Of a DNA stretch of 64,000 nt, positions 12,650-25,115 are shown one piece after another; the first letter of the stretch is position 1, and each line of letters opens with the position of its first letter. This stretch comes from Zanthoxylum bungeanum (taxonomy: Eukaryota; Streptophyta; Magnoliopsida; Sapindales; Rutaceae): assembly GCA_019454045.1 (NCBI GenBank), contig SKCR01010145.1:1-64000 (forward strand), in the 5' to 3' direction. The notes below the pieces were generated by a model, which ran no database searches, was not told where the DNA came from, and worked only from the letters and a program-made list of their open reading frames with translations. Made by a program: the position numbers and the translations under genes.

Positions 12650-13548
12650 CTAACATTATCCTCCCTCTCACCTATCACACTAGCAGTAAATGCAATAAAA
12701 TTATTTTCTCCTTATGAGACTCTCAGTAAGTGAGGCTACCATAACTTTCTTTCCTTTAGACTTTAGGTATGTGGGACATTCAGACATAATATGCTCCATT
12801 CACATTCATGGCATTGGATAGCATGAAATTTGATATCCTTGTCCTCTTTAGATTCCCTCCTACTACGACCACTCTCTCTAGATTTGTCATCCATATCTCT
12901 ATCATAGCCATGACCATTCTCTTCTTCAACTTAAGGAGTTTCTTGAACTTTTACAAACATGGTCATGTCAGTATCTGTGAGAGTATCATTTTCATCATCA
13001 TTGGATGAATCATGGATAACTTCCTTTGGGGTTTTCATCGCTATGTTCTTGGGCTTCCTATATTCAGGAAGTTGTCTCTCATAAACCTGAAATTTTCCTA
13101 TGAGATCCTCTAGTTTAAGGTGATATAAGTCATTACTTTCCTCGATGGCTGTGAACTTTGGTAAAAACCGTTCAGAAAATGATCTTAGGATTTTCCTAAA
13201 TATCATATTCGTAGGAATAGTCTCGCCTAAGTTAAAGCTAGAGTGAACAATATAGTTAATCTCAGCGTAAAATTCATCAAAAGTCTCATCATCTTTCATC
13301 GTAGTGATTTTAAACCTAGTGGTAAACTCTTTGAGTCTATTATTCTTAACAGACAAGGTGCCCGCATGAACAGTCTGAATGATATCCCTTGCATCTTTGG
13401 TTATCTCGCACATAGAAATTCTCTTAAAATCTGTGGAACAAATAGCAGCATAAATGGCATTCATGGCTTTACTGTTCCTATTGCTATGATCAAATTCCTC
13501 CTTAGTGCATGTATGTTTATCTTTAGAGGAAGAGACCTCATCAACCAT
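12650..13548 (-). pseudogene. Copia gag with UBN2-type domain and decayed zinc knuckle
   Basis: An open frame at 12931-13548 (205 aa) shows the Copia gag (UBN2) pattern: KAMNAIYAAICSTDFKRIS, then DARDIIQTVHAGT, then a YERQLPEYRKPKN segment. Farther down, at about 12770-12810, a CHECE motif marks the start of a CCHC zinc knuckle whose second half is in another frame. The remainder to about 12650 is gag tail with frame changes. The true start is missing or lies in a different frame, and pol is absent. The primer-binding site and LTR lie just upstream at 13726-13741. Confidence 0.75.
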
Positions 13549-13725
13549 AACAACATGAGGTATTCATTTGTGCTCTACTGACATCCAGACCCTTTCATCT
13601 AAGGACTTGAGGAAAGCTCTCATGAGAACTTTCTAGTGATGGTACTTTGTCCCATCAAATAATGGGGGACAGTTTAAGGATTGACTTGATTAGATCCATA
13701 TATGACGGACCAATGATCGCGGTCA

Positions 13726-13740
13726 GACTCTGATACCAAT
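13726..13740 (-). promoter_or_regulatory. Copia primer-binding site (initiator Met-tRNA type)
   Basis: The minus strand reads ATTGGTATCAGAGTC directly next to a terminal CA at 13741-13742. TGGTATCAGAG is complementary to the 3' end of initiator Met-tRNA, the usual Copia primer. Confidence 0.75.
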
Positions 13741-14772
13741 TGAAATTCGATTTTCTCTAAGATTTTGACCATATGTGGAATTAAACACAATAATTTAATA
13801 CAAGTCATAATTATTATTTCTATGGATTAGCAATATTCACCCTTAAGACTAAAGCAAATATAAAATATAGCAAGATATTAAAGCAATAAATAATCAACAC
13901 AATAATTTTATTGATGAAGTGGAAAACTCGTGCGAGAGTAAAAAATCATTTTGGGTATATAGGCTACCAGCCAAATTCACTATAACGAGAAAACTTACAG
14001 CGATGGTATAAGACCTATGGTGAAAACTTCACCGACTCGAATACCTTTAGACTGTAATAACTCGAAAAAATCTTCGAGCCCACACTAAGTGGTCTTCTTC
14101 AGAACCTCTGAAGTCTCTTAGCGGATCAACTTGCGAACTCACAACACCAGAACTCTGACTACCAATCTTTCTCCTAAAGAACTCTGAAGGTTTAGGAAAT
14201 TGGTTTAGGGTTGTGTTTCTGTGTTGATGGTCAATCAAAGCTCAATCTCACCAAAATAAAGAAGATATGGAAACAACGAAGTTCTTCAAGGTGATTTGTC
14301 CAGCAGGTTGAAAATAAAAACGGGTGTAACTCTGAATAATGTGTTTTCAAACACTGGTAAGGTGGCTCTATGTTTTTTATATAGGTAGGGGAAATGTAAG
14401 GTTTTCCTTATGTAAAACTAGCTCAAAAACACTTCCAAAATAACCTAGTACCATAATTTCGTTCGAACGCACACGGTTCCGTAAACTCGTTCGAATGCAG
14501 CTTCGAACGCACCTCGAACGCAAACACACCATAACGTTTCGTTCGCAGGGGAAGATGAACGCACTACGCACGGGAACCTACTGTCAAGTTTCGTTTGAAC
14601 CCGAACACGAACGTGACATGAACGCCACTCGTTCGAACACAAAAATGAACGCATCACTAGCATCACTAAAGCATATCTAATATATTCATGTGAAGTCTGC
14701 AAATACTAGTCAAATTGCTCCGAGATCTTCAAGATTCATTACAACTCAATTGAACTTGTTTTGTTACGGACA
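13741..14772 (-). mobile_element. Copia 5' LTR (right end uncertain)
   Basis: The inner edge at 13741 is fixed by the primer-binding site. The outer edge near 14772 is only a guess from a terminal CA. The part at 14460-14660 is rich in CGAACG motifs. No second LTR copy exists in the window to confirm the boundaries. Confidence 0.45.
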
Positions 14773-16114
14773 TTGCCAATAAAAATAGAACTAATATGTT
14801 TAATGCTCATTTTCATGGACAATGCTATATTTTCATGTTTAATATTCAAAATTTTAAATTAATGCTAATGAGTTTCATGTTTGTAAATTTTGCATGTTTA
14901 TTTTCCAATTTTCTTGTTTAATACCTAATCAATGTCAAATATTTTGTCTCTACTGGTAAAAGATAAAATCATATTCAATGTCTATATTTTCATGTTCAAT
15001 ATCCCAAATTTTTATATCTAATATCAAAAATTTCAAATTATAGGATATTTAAATAACTATTTTTTGATTTTTAATATATTAAAATTTAAGATTATGATTA
15101 CCCCGAGCACATTTGCAATGTCCTATAAAATAATGTTTACAAATCTGAGTGAGGATGAAGTGGGCTAGATTGTGGGCTAGATGGGTGACGATCTAAAGAT
15201 TTTTGTATTATATAATTTAATTTTTTAGATTTTAATTAAATGTTAAAATATTATTTTATATTCCATTTTTTGATCTGGAAATCCGCTAAAAATATGGCGG
15301 GATTTCTCTCTTAATATATCCTTATAAAATGCTCAATTTATCTTGTGACGGAAAATATGTTCTATTAATTAATGAAAAATCAGTTTTTTTTAAAAAAAAA
15401 ATTTATTTTGATTTTATCCTAATATGCTAATAAAATGAAAATTATCTATCATTTTTTTATAAAAATTTAATTTTACTTCCCACTCAATGAAAATTCTAGA
15501 TCTGGCCACTAAATTTACCCTTATTATCTTTTAAAGTAATCATAAAATAAATTAAAGTGACAACTACAAGGATGAATATTAATCTAATTTGGAAAAATAT
15601 TATTCATCCATAGATGCCATCAAAGTTAAAAATCATGATTCGTTAAAAAATTAACGATCTTGAGCGAGGTGTTAGATCTCTTCGGTAATTGAGGATTAAA
15701 CACAACAGAACAATAAAAAGAAAATAAATTTTACTCTTTTTTTTTCCATTCAATGTGACTCAAAGTCCACTTTATATCAAAAGGTGGATAATGATTTGGA
15801 GTTTAATGTGATTGAGACTCGATAATATGACTGATGACATACAAGTGATTGAGATCACAATTGTGAATGTGCTCAATGTAATGTTAGTAATATAACTGAG
15901 ATAACTAACACGAATTATGTCACAAAAGTGATTAAGGGTCGACAATGTAATTAAAATAACCAATATACCTGAAGGTAAGTAATGTAATTGACGTTATACT
16001 CGAGCTCTTCGAGATAGTTATATCCATCTCTATAGCTAAATACTTGACTATCTTTTTGTTTGTAATCAAATCTCGTGGTTTCTATCACACTGTGGATGCC
16101 AAAGCTTAGATATA
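14773..16114. other. Intergenic DNA downstream of PCS-B
   Basis: Very AT-rich. The last 300 bases or so before 16114 should include the PCS-B 3' untranslated region, because the gene is on the minus strand. No other gene or repeat boundary is recognised. Confidence 0.5.
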
Positions 16115-19100
16115 TTAAGCAGAAGGTGATGGGGCACTGAGATCGGTCAGGAGGAAATGGAGCTGTCGGCGCAAATGCTGGACCTGTGATAGTCATGGAT
16201 AATACACAGAGGAGTATGAATAAGCTGCAGCAATAATTTGACTGAATTTGTAAGTCACAATCTGGATATACTAATCAATTATTAAATTGTCAGCATAGGC
16301 AATCAATCAGAAAACTAAAATGCAGAACAAGTCTTAATGAAACTATGAATCATGTACAGTGATGACCAAAACATCAAATTGGCTTAGATCAATTTCCCAT
16401 TTTACAGTGATTCTATCAAATTCACCCACTAGCTACCACCATACTAGTTCCAGTTAAGAAATATTACATCAATCTCACTTTTTGTTGAACACTGAAGACA
16501 AAGAGTACGTATATGCAATTTGGTAAAAAGTAGCATACTCGACGGAGCATATAATCCTTATTCCTTGCATATTTCAACATAAACATATGGAAATTTAAAT
16601 TTTTAAGAATAACCTATTGAAGAAAATTCTAATAATCTAACAAGTATTAAACTATTTCATAGAATTTTTCTGCCTCAAAAAATCAGTTGATTTAATTGAC
16701 TTTGATGTCCAATGATTTTATCTATTGAAGTCTCATTTCACAGAGTCTCCCTAGAGATTGACCAACAGGGTGGTCCATTTTACAAGTTAGTATTATAATT
16801 GAGAAAGATAGGTCGGACAACAAATCCTGATGAAATTAAGAACTTCAATGACAAATATATCGAACAACTTACAAAAAACTATGGAGAAAAATATATTACC
16901 TCCTGTTGAAGCAGAGAGGGGAGATTGTCAACTGATGCAAGATGACTGAATTGTATGCGTAACTCCCCTTCTTTAATGCCAGACCATGTATGTTGCGGCA
17001 GGGCAAATAAAAGTACTGTGAGAACATCAGTTGTATTCGGATGCATCCCTTTGCAATTATTTTGTTCAAAATCACACAAATTACTTGGCTCACTTATAGA
17101 AGGAACCAGCATTTCAATCCCTTGATCAATGCCATTCCTAGTTATCGTTCCTGAAACCACTGTCATAGACTTCTCATCGCCAGCTTTTAGAAGTCTCACA
17201 TTTGTTTCCTTACAGCATGTTCCGTCTGATGAATTGAGTTTTCCCATTAAGAGTTCAGCTCCTTGGCAACAAATATTTGCAGCTAGTTCAGGTAATGTTT
17301 CTTTGAAACCCCAAGAGGTGACACTTTGACATAGTGAAATTTCAGAAGCCAACCACTTGGCCACATGCTTGAAAAGTTCAGTTTCTCGTATTTGTTTCAA
17401 TACCTCTTCCTGAAATACCAAACTTTAGAACCTCAAGATCAGAATTTTATATCTGCTATTTATCTTTTAAATAGATAAATGAAGAAGAAATAGAAGCCAA
17501 TCACTGAAATGACATGAAAAAATCACCTTAACCAAGCAGAAAGAAATTAATACAGAAAAAGAAAAAACTAAACCTTCATAACGAGCCTCCCTTTCTCCTC
17601 TTCACTTAAGATGAAACTCCCATCCTCTTGTCTCCGAACCTCTGCCACCCACTTAATGAACTCTTTCAAGTCAGAAGGTGCTGATTTAAATACAATAGAT
17701 AGTAAATTCTCAACATCTTTCACATCATCAGATTTTAACAGAAGAGGAACATCTTCAGTTAAGTACTTTGCAACCTTGCTCCAACTCTCATGTCTACAGC
17801 TCTGCAGATGGTCAAAAGTGATGAAGTAGCAAATTATAATTTCTTCACATGAAAAGCAAGAAGAAAATGAAGTACTGTAAAGGGACAAATAATAGTGTAT
17901 TTCAAAGGCAAGATGAAAGGCGGAAAACAACCTTTTTCATCTGATCAACTGTTCTATTTTACCTTCCATGGCATTACATTTAGTTCAACATCTTACTTCC
18001 CCTTTCAGCTCCAGAATTGCATTTAAGAAAAGTGAATATGCATATACATATTCAAAAAAATTAAGGCTCAAATGATTATATGTGAAATATTTTAAAATGA
18101 TTTCAGGCTATTTGCATCTGCCTTTTGCCAAATATGAATAGCTTTATTTGAACTATGGTTCATGGTTCCTGAGGAGAGAAAAGGAAAACTAATAAAGAAA
18201 TTTCCATGGTCAAGTGAGAGAGAACTCTTCTAGAACCGTACCACAGTATAGAGAACGGATGGTGCTTTGTGAAGCCTCGAGACAATCATGAATCTGAAAA
18301 ATGAATAAAAAGAACACCTTACGATTGGATAAAATATTAGAATGACATATTTTGCATAATTGATAATAACACAGTATCTATGAGAACTCATAAGCTTGAA
18401 ACCTTTTTACTATACAATAAATTTGTAGAATAAGATTATTAGATGGCTAACTCAGTGTTGTTAAAAGCGCACTAAGACGCAAAGGGTCTTGGGGCCTAGG
18501 TGTAAGGAGAAAGGCTCAAGGCACGTGTTTGATGAGAGTGTGGCGCAAATTACTAAAAGCATTATGAGTATCCAAATTTAGTCAATTAAAACAAAAAGAA
18601 ATCATTGAAAAGTTATCAAAATAAAATTCTAATTAGTTAATGTTAAATACAAACAATGTAAAAATGCAACGCAAACAAAGGAAAAATAAAAATTGGAGGG
18701 GAAATTAATGATCCTCCTCAATTCATCTACATATCCTCATCATCATCAAGTTCAACACTATCTTCTCCATTAGACACTTCATCATCACTATTATCATTCC
18801 CAACGTCTTCTCCAGTGTCTTATTGAGAATCACATTTTTTTCTCATCAAAGGCATCAAGCCGGCTAGAGGTTTTTGTTTTTGGCCTATAAGATGAGGCTG
18901 GTTTGTTTCCTTTTCCCTTTGAAGTTGGTATGCTAATTGTTGTGTTGGCTCTTTTATTTAAAGAGGTGAAGATTGATGTAGTTCTAGTCTTATGTAGGGT
19001 TTCTCCCACACCATAAGTTCTAGAAACTACACCCCATGACCCCAAATCAAATCATCATCTTCAAAGGCAAGTTTGGTTGTGGTGTTCGGTTTTTAGAAAT

Positions 19101-20401
19101 AGGTTAGGGTTTTGGAACTATTATTTTACTGTTTGACAATTTGATTTCGGGTCAGGTCGGTCAAATTGGGCAAGTTTTTTTCTCACCCATATTTCTATCG
19201 CTTGGCGCTTCTCAGAGAGGCACGCGCCTGATGAAGGTCACCTGGCATGATATTTCATCAGGCGCAATGTCCTGCGCCTCCCACATAGGCACACCTTTGA
19301 CAACCATGGGCTAACTCATTCAAGTATGATAGATACCATACTATAGTAAACTCAAAAGGAACAATTACCCCCTATGATGTCCTGTTGCTTCATCAATAGT
19401 ATCCATGGCATCCCAAAGAAGTGAAATAGGAACCCAATGAGGAGGATACTTGAAACGAGCTACATCCAAAATAAGAACCATGTCTTTTCCAGCATGATAG
19501 CCTCCAATTGGCGAAAAATGACCAGTTCCAGTCTGCAATCAGACAAGACAGTGAATTTTTCAAACAACTCTGAGTAATTAAACAAGGAAGAAAAGTTTGT
19601 ATCTTCATTATACATAATCACGAAATATGATACATAATCAAATTGTGAATTAGAATATAAAAGATCAAATACATGTGACAAATAAGAAAAAGGCTATAAA
19701 TAGAATTACACACACACCTGCTTAAAAACTGCTCTATGATATGAGGTGATGACATGGGAATCCTCTGAAGAAGCAGAGGAAATAACATGTCTGCGAAAAT
19801 CATCAAGGGAGCTTTCAGTTGTCCTAAAAGCTTCCACATTAGCTCCATTACAATAACCCAAACAAGCAACTTTACCAAATGTAATTCCCTTTTCTTGAAT
19901 CTTAACTAAAGGTTCACAACAATCTAACATCGTATCATCAAACCATCTCCAAGGCCCTGCAAAATGAATTGGAAACTAAAACAAAATTAAAAAGTAACCA
20001 AAACCCAGTAACATGTATGCCTGAGTAATAGAAAAATTACCTTTCCAGGTTCTTCCAGGATCAATGGCCAGGGCATTCAAGACAACAGCAAGGCTAGCAA
20101 GACCGCAGTACGCGGGCTCTGATTGAGTCTGGTAGTATGATATCAATTTGAAAAACCCTTCCATGGTTCCTCCTTCGAGTGCTTCTGTGAACAGTTTCTG
20201 CAATAAAGAAAATAAAAAGATTGACTGAATGATTTGTATAATGATTGAGAAGTCACATCAAATTTAAGAAAACTCATGACCAACTTAAGAGAGCAAGAAG
20301 GATTTGAATATAGATCGACTAATTACCTTGCCTTGAGGAGAAGCGAACTCAATAGCTGGAGGAGAGGGAAGAGCTCTTCTGTAAATTCCTGGCACTGCCA
20401 T
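16115..20401 (-). CDS. Phytochelatin synthase, copy B (glutathione gamma-glutamylcysteinyltransferase)
   Basis: Builds phytochelatins by moving gamma-Glu-Cys from one glutathione to another, which chelates Cd, As and Zn in the cytosol. Exons, in transcript order: 20401-20327, 20197-20041, 19956-19718, 19532-19369, 18293-18242, 17801-17574, 17409-16900, 16183-16115. All introns are GT-AG and the join gives 497 aa with no stop. The papain-like N-terminal domain (about 1-221) keeps Cys56 (in EPAYCGLAS), His162 (TGTGHFSP) and Asp180 (LILD). The C-terminal domain keeps CC at 352-353 but has Asn375 and Leu378 where copy A has the two cysteines of ETCVKC. It also ends in a short LSAPSPSA tail instead of the LKRCQEN tail. 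Probably an active enzyme with altered metal response; expression is unknown. Confidence 0.93.
18453..19308. mobile_element. Non-autonomous hAT-like element in PCS-B intron 4
   Basis: 856 bp flanked by a perfect 8-bp duplication, ggctaact, at 18445-18452 and 19309-19316. The left end is CAGTGTTGTTAAAAGCGC and the right end is its imperfect inverse. Eight-base duplications and CA(G/A)TG ends fit the hAT superfamily. The subterminal parts are rich in GCGCC/GGCGC. No transposase is encoded; the 71-codon frame inside is not convincing. It makes up most of this 1075-bp intron. Confidence 0.85.
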
Positions 20402-20567
20402 TTTGTTCTTCACTTGCTAGCTATGCTTTTGCAAAACCGTTGAGTTATTAAAAATGACAGTATGTTAACTGATCTTTAAACTCTTTTATGGATGGAGTCA
20501 AAATGGAGAATCCACGTTAAAGGGGATGAATGAGGAAGATGAAATCATGAAACACGTCAACGATGAA
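20402..20567. promoter_or_regulatory. PCS-B 5' flank
   Basis: Only about 165 bp separate the PCS-B start codon from the repeat-derived sequence beginning at about 20568. No clear TATA box is seen. The proximal promoter must therefore be short or lie within hAT-derived DNA. Confidence 0.35.
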
Positions 20568-22191
20568 TAGTTGTGCCGGCGAATTTCGGTTCGGTTCCGA
20601 TTCCACATAAAATGTGGAACCGGAATTGGAACTTCGGTTCCGGTTCCATTCGATTTTTTTTTAAATAAAAAATTGAGATTAATAATAATGTAATTTAAAA
20701 TTATAAATTTGAATTAATATAATAAACTTACATTACATAATTACATTAAATTACAAATAAAATTTTTGTCTAAAAAAAATTAAATTAAAGAGCTTGAACT
20801 TAAATTTTTAAGAACTTAAGTTGCCTACGTATCCTCCATTGTAATTTTATAATTATTTAAATATTTAATTATCAATCATCATTTGTGCATGTAGTTCCAT
20901 TACATTTGAAAGATATTTCCCCAATTGTAATTTTATATCACGTAATTCCATTACATTTGAAAGATATTTCCCCCATTGTAATTTTATAATTATTTAAATA
21001 TTTAATTATCAATCAACATCCGTGTCTGTTGATCATTCAGCTCCAGTTTCGATTGCACTTGCAGATGCATTATCGAATAAGTCTTCAAATTTATCAGGGG
21101 CATCTTGTTGTTGTCTCATATCAGCTTGGGTCCAATCATCCACATATGTTGTTGCTTCTAGAGTGCTTGGATGTAATGAAGACCGTCTGACTTCCAATAT
21201 ATTACCTCTGATGCTAAAGGCTTGCTCAACCGCAACGGTGGAAACATGTGCTGCCAATATCTCTTTAGTAATAATTGATAATACAGGATATACATTTTGA
21301 TGTCGGTTCCACCATTTAAGGATTTGAAAATTTTTACTAACTAAACATTCAGTTGAAAACCCAAAATTTGTAGATAAATAATTATCTATTTCCGGGTTAT
21401 TAGTCGTGTTATCTCTATGTTTTTTATTTCATTGAAATAACCAACGATCATATGCGCTAAGTTTAAATTCCATTACGGTCGTTTCGCTACTACTAGATTG
21501 TCCTACTGATTGCAAGTTATATTTTCTAATATAATCATTAAATAACTCTTTTAAATCAATTTTTATTTTAGCTATTATTCTTGTAATATCAACTTCATCT
21601 GGTATTCCTAAATATCCATAGTATGCGGGTAAAGCACTATTTCAACCTTCTAATTTAAATATAGGATCAAAAACAGCAGGAATAAGATAAAGTAAATGAA
21701 TGTCTCTAAAATAATTCAATCATTTTTGTTTCATAACATTAATAGCTTCAAACAAAACAATATCATTAGAACACTATTATCAACATGCTCATTGAGAGTT
21801 CCAACAATATTCAAACTTTCTAGAATAAATAAATGTGCGGTAGGATAATAAATTTCGTTAAAATTTAGTGTAGCATCATTAAACACTTTTAAAATCTCTA
21901 AAAAAAATTCACAAAATTCTCATTGACTAGAAAAAAGTGTGATATGTTGAACATTTTGAGAGAAAAAAAAAACTACATAATGCATCTTTGTATTGCAAAG
22001 CTTGACATAAAAGAAAATAAGTTGAATTCCAACGTGTTAGAACATCTCGTGAAATTTTATCAATTTAATACCATTAAATTTACAAAACTTGGCTCATTCT
22101 CTCCGAACTTGAGAATATGACCAAATACAATTAAGTGTTTTTTTAATAGGCTCAATGAAATGTGATAATTTTTCCAAACCATCTTGAACAC
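20568..22191 (-). pseudogene. hAT transposase, 3' part with dimerisation domain
   Basis: Minus-strand translation from 22186 gives the DGLEKLSHFIEPIKK segment of hAT transposases. About 21390-21033 gives the C-terminal dimerisation region (ILKWWNRH, then AHVSTVAVEQAFSIRG). Several stops and frame changes lie between. The missing 5' half is at 35579-36454, beyond Ogre-1. A CGGTTCGGTTCCG-rich stretch at 20590-20660 may be the subterminal region, with an end near 20568 (TAGTTGTGCCGG), but no matching right end was found. Confidence 0.85.
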
Positions 22192-22685
22192 TGTAGACAA
22201 CAGAACTTGACGACGCTGTTCTAGGCTCGCGGCCTAGTTGGAAAGTACGAAATAACATGGAGTCGCCACCCGGTGTGAACCGGGACAAAGGTTTAAGGGC
22301 GCACTCACCCCTCGCAAGGGAAGACCTCAAACCGTTGGGTTCGGAATGGTCCCTTACTTATGTCACTTGTGATGATATAATTTGTGCAATAAACTAACCG
22401 AATCTATTCAACATTCATGCTCAATGGTACTTAGATCTAACATGCTTTCTTCCAAATAACTCCACACAATGTAACACAACAAGCATATTGAACCATTAAA
22501 TCAACATGTATAAATCATTACCCAAACGCATCATAAACTAAGAACATGCATAATGAACAACCTAAACATGCTTTAACAAATAAATAACAAACTAAATTAA
22601 ACCATGCTTTAAATAATAAACAAATAACCTAAAGACTATAACATGCTCAAATACAAGTTAGGATGAGACGAGATACGTGTATCTT

Positions 22686-22781
22686 AAGTGGTACGTGGCA
22701 TTGTATCCCGAGTGCAGACCATACTACCGTCCATTCGGAATCGGCTATGGAATTTACGTCCGGGTTTCCATCCGATATACC
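22686..22781. repeat. Conserved LTR module (single copy in Ogre-1)
   Basis: A block of about 95 bp running from AAGTGGTACGTGG to CCATCCGATATACC. The same block is at 34161-34256 in the other Ogre-1 LTR, and twice in each Ogre-2 LTR (53809-53904, 54592-54686, 60415-60510, 61560-61655). It is much better conserved between the two families than the AT-rich DNA around it. It lies in the transcribed leader part of the LTR. Confidence 0.8.
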
Positions 22782-23600
22782 ACAAAAGGGGACACATATC
22801 CCGCTCATCCAACAATCACATCATGCTTCAAACGACTCTCATGCAATTATATATCAAAATAAATAAAACAAAGATAAAGAAGATAAGTAAAAAGGTGCCC
22901 TCAGGTCTAACCTCTTTTGCCGTCTAAGAAAGGGCGTTACACGTCCGTTGGAAGGGAGATTGATCCGATGCTTTTCCCACTCGTCTACTCAACCGTTTTC
23001 CCTTGTTGTTTTGATGTTTGGGCTGCTGTTTTAAGTCCGTTTCGCTACTGTTTCGCTGTTCTATTTCAGGTCGCTGTTTCAGGCGTTTAGTGGACTGTTT
23101 TGGGTGATTTTGAAGGCTTGGGGGGTGCGTTTGTAAGGATTTTTTAGAGAAACTTTATAGAGGTTTTTGGGATGGTGTTTAGGTGATTTTAGGACTGTTT
23201 TGTGGGCTAAGGACGCAACAAAAACTGACCAGAACAGAAGGTGAACTGCGGCAGTTCACAGGTGCAGTGGGGTGTTTTCAGGGACTGTTTTGGGGCTGCG
23301 AATGGGGCTGTGTTTGGAGGGTGTTTAGTGCGACTTTAGGGCTGTGAATAAGGTTTATTTGAGGGTGTTTTAGGGCTGTGAATGGGGGCTGGAACTCGGC
23401 AATGGAGGGTTAAGTTTAGGGCTTGGGCGTGAAGGGTGTTGATGATGGAGGGAAGGTGCGGCAATTGAGGCTAATGGATCTTGGAGGTGCGGCAATGGAG
23501 GCTTCAGGGGGATGCTTGGCGTGCAATGGAGGCTTAAGAGAGTGCTTTAGGCATGTGAGAGAGGTGTATGAGCTAGGTTTTGAATGGGGGGTGAAGGCCT

Positions 23601-23610
23601 CTTTTTATAG
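23601..23610 (-). promoter_or_regulatory. Ogre-1 LTR TATA box
   Basis: The minus strand reads CTATAAAAAG within a block conserved in all four Ogre LTRs (35077-35086, 55115-55124, 62094-62103). Transcription should start about 30 bases lower, near 23570. Confidence 0.65.
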
Positions 23611-24104
23611 GCAAAGAGAGAAGACTTTCCTAATTAGATTAGGAAGGAATCTCCTAATTGATTTCTAATAAGGAATGCATCTCCTAATTAGGATTTGGGA
23701 TTGGATTTGATTTGGTAATGATTTGATTTGATTTCTTTTATTTAGGTAAGGATTTAACAAGATTTAAACATGTGATAAATATGCATATACCTAAATAAAT
23801 GGGCTTTGGGCGTGAATCACATCCTTTGGGCATGGATTTGGTTTGACTTGGGTTGACTTGGGTATTTGGGCTTGGTTTGGGTTAGGTCTGTGGTCTATGG
23901 GAGTTTTTGGGCCTAAGGTGAGCTTAGAAACGGAGGTATAACAAGCAACCTAAGCGAAAACAACGAGATTAAATCCATCAAAAATTCTATTTTCCAATTT
24001 TACCCTTCCAACGTCTGTTTCCCCGCGACTTTCATGACTAAAGAAGTAGTTGCCTCCATACGAGACTCATCATTGGGCTAATGTGTAAAAATACAATGCC
24101 TACA

Positions 24105-24124
24105 GTCGCCTCCACTTTGATGGG
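24105..24124 (-). promoter_or_regulatory. Ogre-1 polypurine tract
   Basis: The minus strand just before the 3' LTR is purine-rich (AAAGTGGAGGCGAC). It is nearly the same as the Ogre-2 tract at 55815-55834. It primes plus-strand DNA synthesis. Confidence 0.7.
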
Positions 24125-24214
24125 ACTTGTGCAGTGTGTGACAATGACAATCCTATCAAAGTACGTGCAATGTATTTTTACTTACCTGGCTCGCCAGCTG
24201 TCACCTGGTCTGCC

Positions 24215-25115
24215 TGCTGTGCTGAGTTGATAATGCTAAACCCCGTACCTAGGGCGTCGCGGTTGCGTCTCCATACCTAGAGTGCCGCAGTGATGATGTT
24301 GGTTGTCTGAGTGCTAACCCCATACCTAGGGTGTCGTAGTGACGCCTCCGTACCTAGAGTGCCACAAATGTCTGAATAGTCCACATGTCGTACCTGGCGT
24401 GCTAACCCCGTACCTAGGGCGTCGCTGTGGTCTGAATGCTAACCCCGTACATAGGGTGTCGCGGTGACGTCTCCGTACCTAGAGAGCCACAAATGTCTGA
24501 ATAGTCCACATGTCATACCTGGCGTGCTAACCTCGTACCTAGGGCGTCGCTGTGGTCTGAATGCTAACCCCGTACCTAGGGTGTCGCAGTGACGTCTCCG
24601 TACCTAGAGAGCCATAAATGTCTGAGTGCTAACCCCGTACCTAGTGTGTCGCAGTGACGCCTCCGTACCTAAAGTGCCACAAATGTCTGAATGCTAACCC
24701 CGTACCTAGGGTGTCGCAGTGACGTCTCCGTACCTAGAGAGCCACAAATGTCTGAGTGCTAACCCCGTACCTAGGGTGTCGCAGTGACGCCTCCGTACCT
24801 AGAGTGCCACAAATGTCTGAATGCTAACCCCGTACCTAGGGTGTCGCAGTGACGTCTCTGTACCTAGAGAGCCACAAATGTCTGAATGCTAACCCCGTAC
24901 CTAGGGTGTCGCGGTGACGCCTCCGTACCTAGAGTGCCACAAATGTCTGAATAGTCCACATGTCGTACCTGACGTGCTAACCCCGTACCTAGGGCGTCGC
25001 TGTGGTCTGAATGCTAACCCCGTACCTAGGGTGTCGCAGTGACGCCTCCGTACCTAGAGTGCCACAAATGTCTGAGTGCTAACCCCGTACCTAGGGTGTC
25101 GCGGTGACGTCTCTG
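24215..25115. repeat. 65-bp tandem array in Ogre-1 3' region
   Basis: Head-to-tail units of 65 bp, each containing GCTAACCCCGTACCTAGGG and a second CGTACCTAGAG half-motif. Unit starts at 24628, 24693 and 24758 fix the period. Longer variants with an inserted CACATGTCGTACCTGGCG segment occur near 24380, 24510 and 24960. The array's right edge runs directly into the integrase, whose C-terminus is missing. Confidence 0.9.

Larger units (their letters stand above)
22192..24104 (-). mobile_element. Ogre-1 3' LTR
   Basis: 1913 bp, TGTAGACA to TGCCTACA. It is nearly identical to the copy at 33667-35578. On the sense (minus) strand, U3 runs from 24104 down to the TATA box at 23601-23610. R and U5, about 1.4 kb and non-coding, follow it. 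U5 contains a 95-bp block, at about 22686-22781, shared with Ogre-2. Confidence 0.93.

Noticed and set aside
14377..14702. Arg/Val-rich frames in the CGAACG block
   Set aside because: Overlapping frames on both strands come from the motif repeats in a Copia LTR.
15951..16196. 81-codon minus-strand frame starting [10 protein letters not shown]
   Set aside because: It overlaps the last PCS-B exon in the wrong frame; the correct frame gives the LRRQL tail and a stop at 16115.
24215..25115. CRISPR-like regular repeats
   Set aside because: Units are head-to-tail with no unique spacers, inside a plant retrotransposon; this is a minisatellite.
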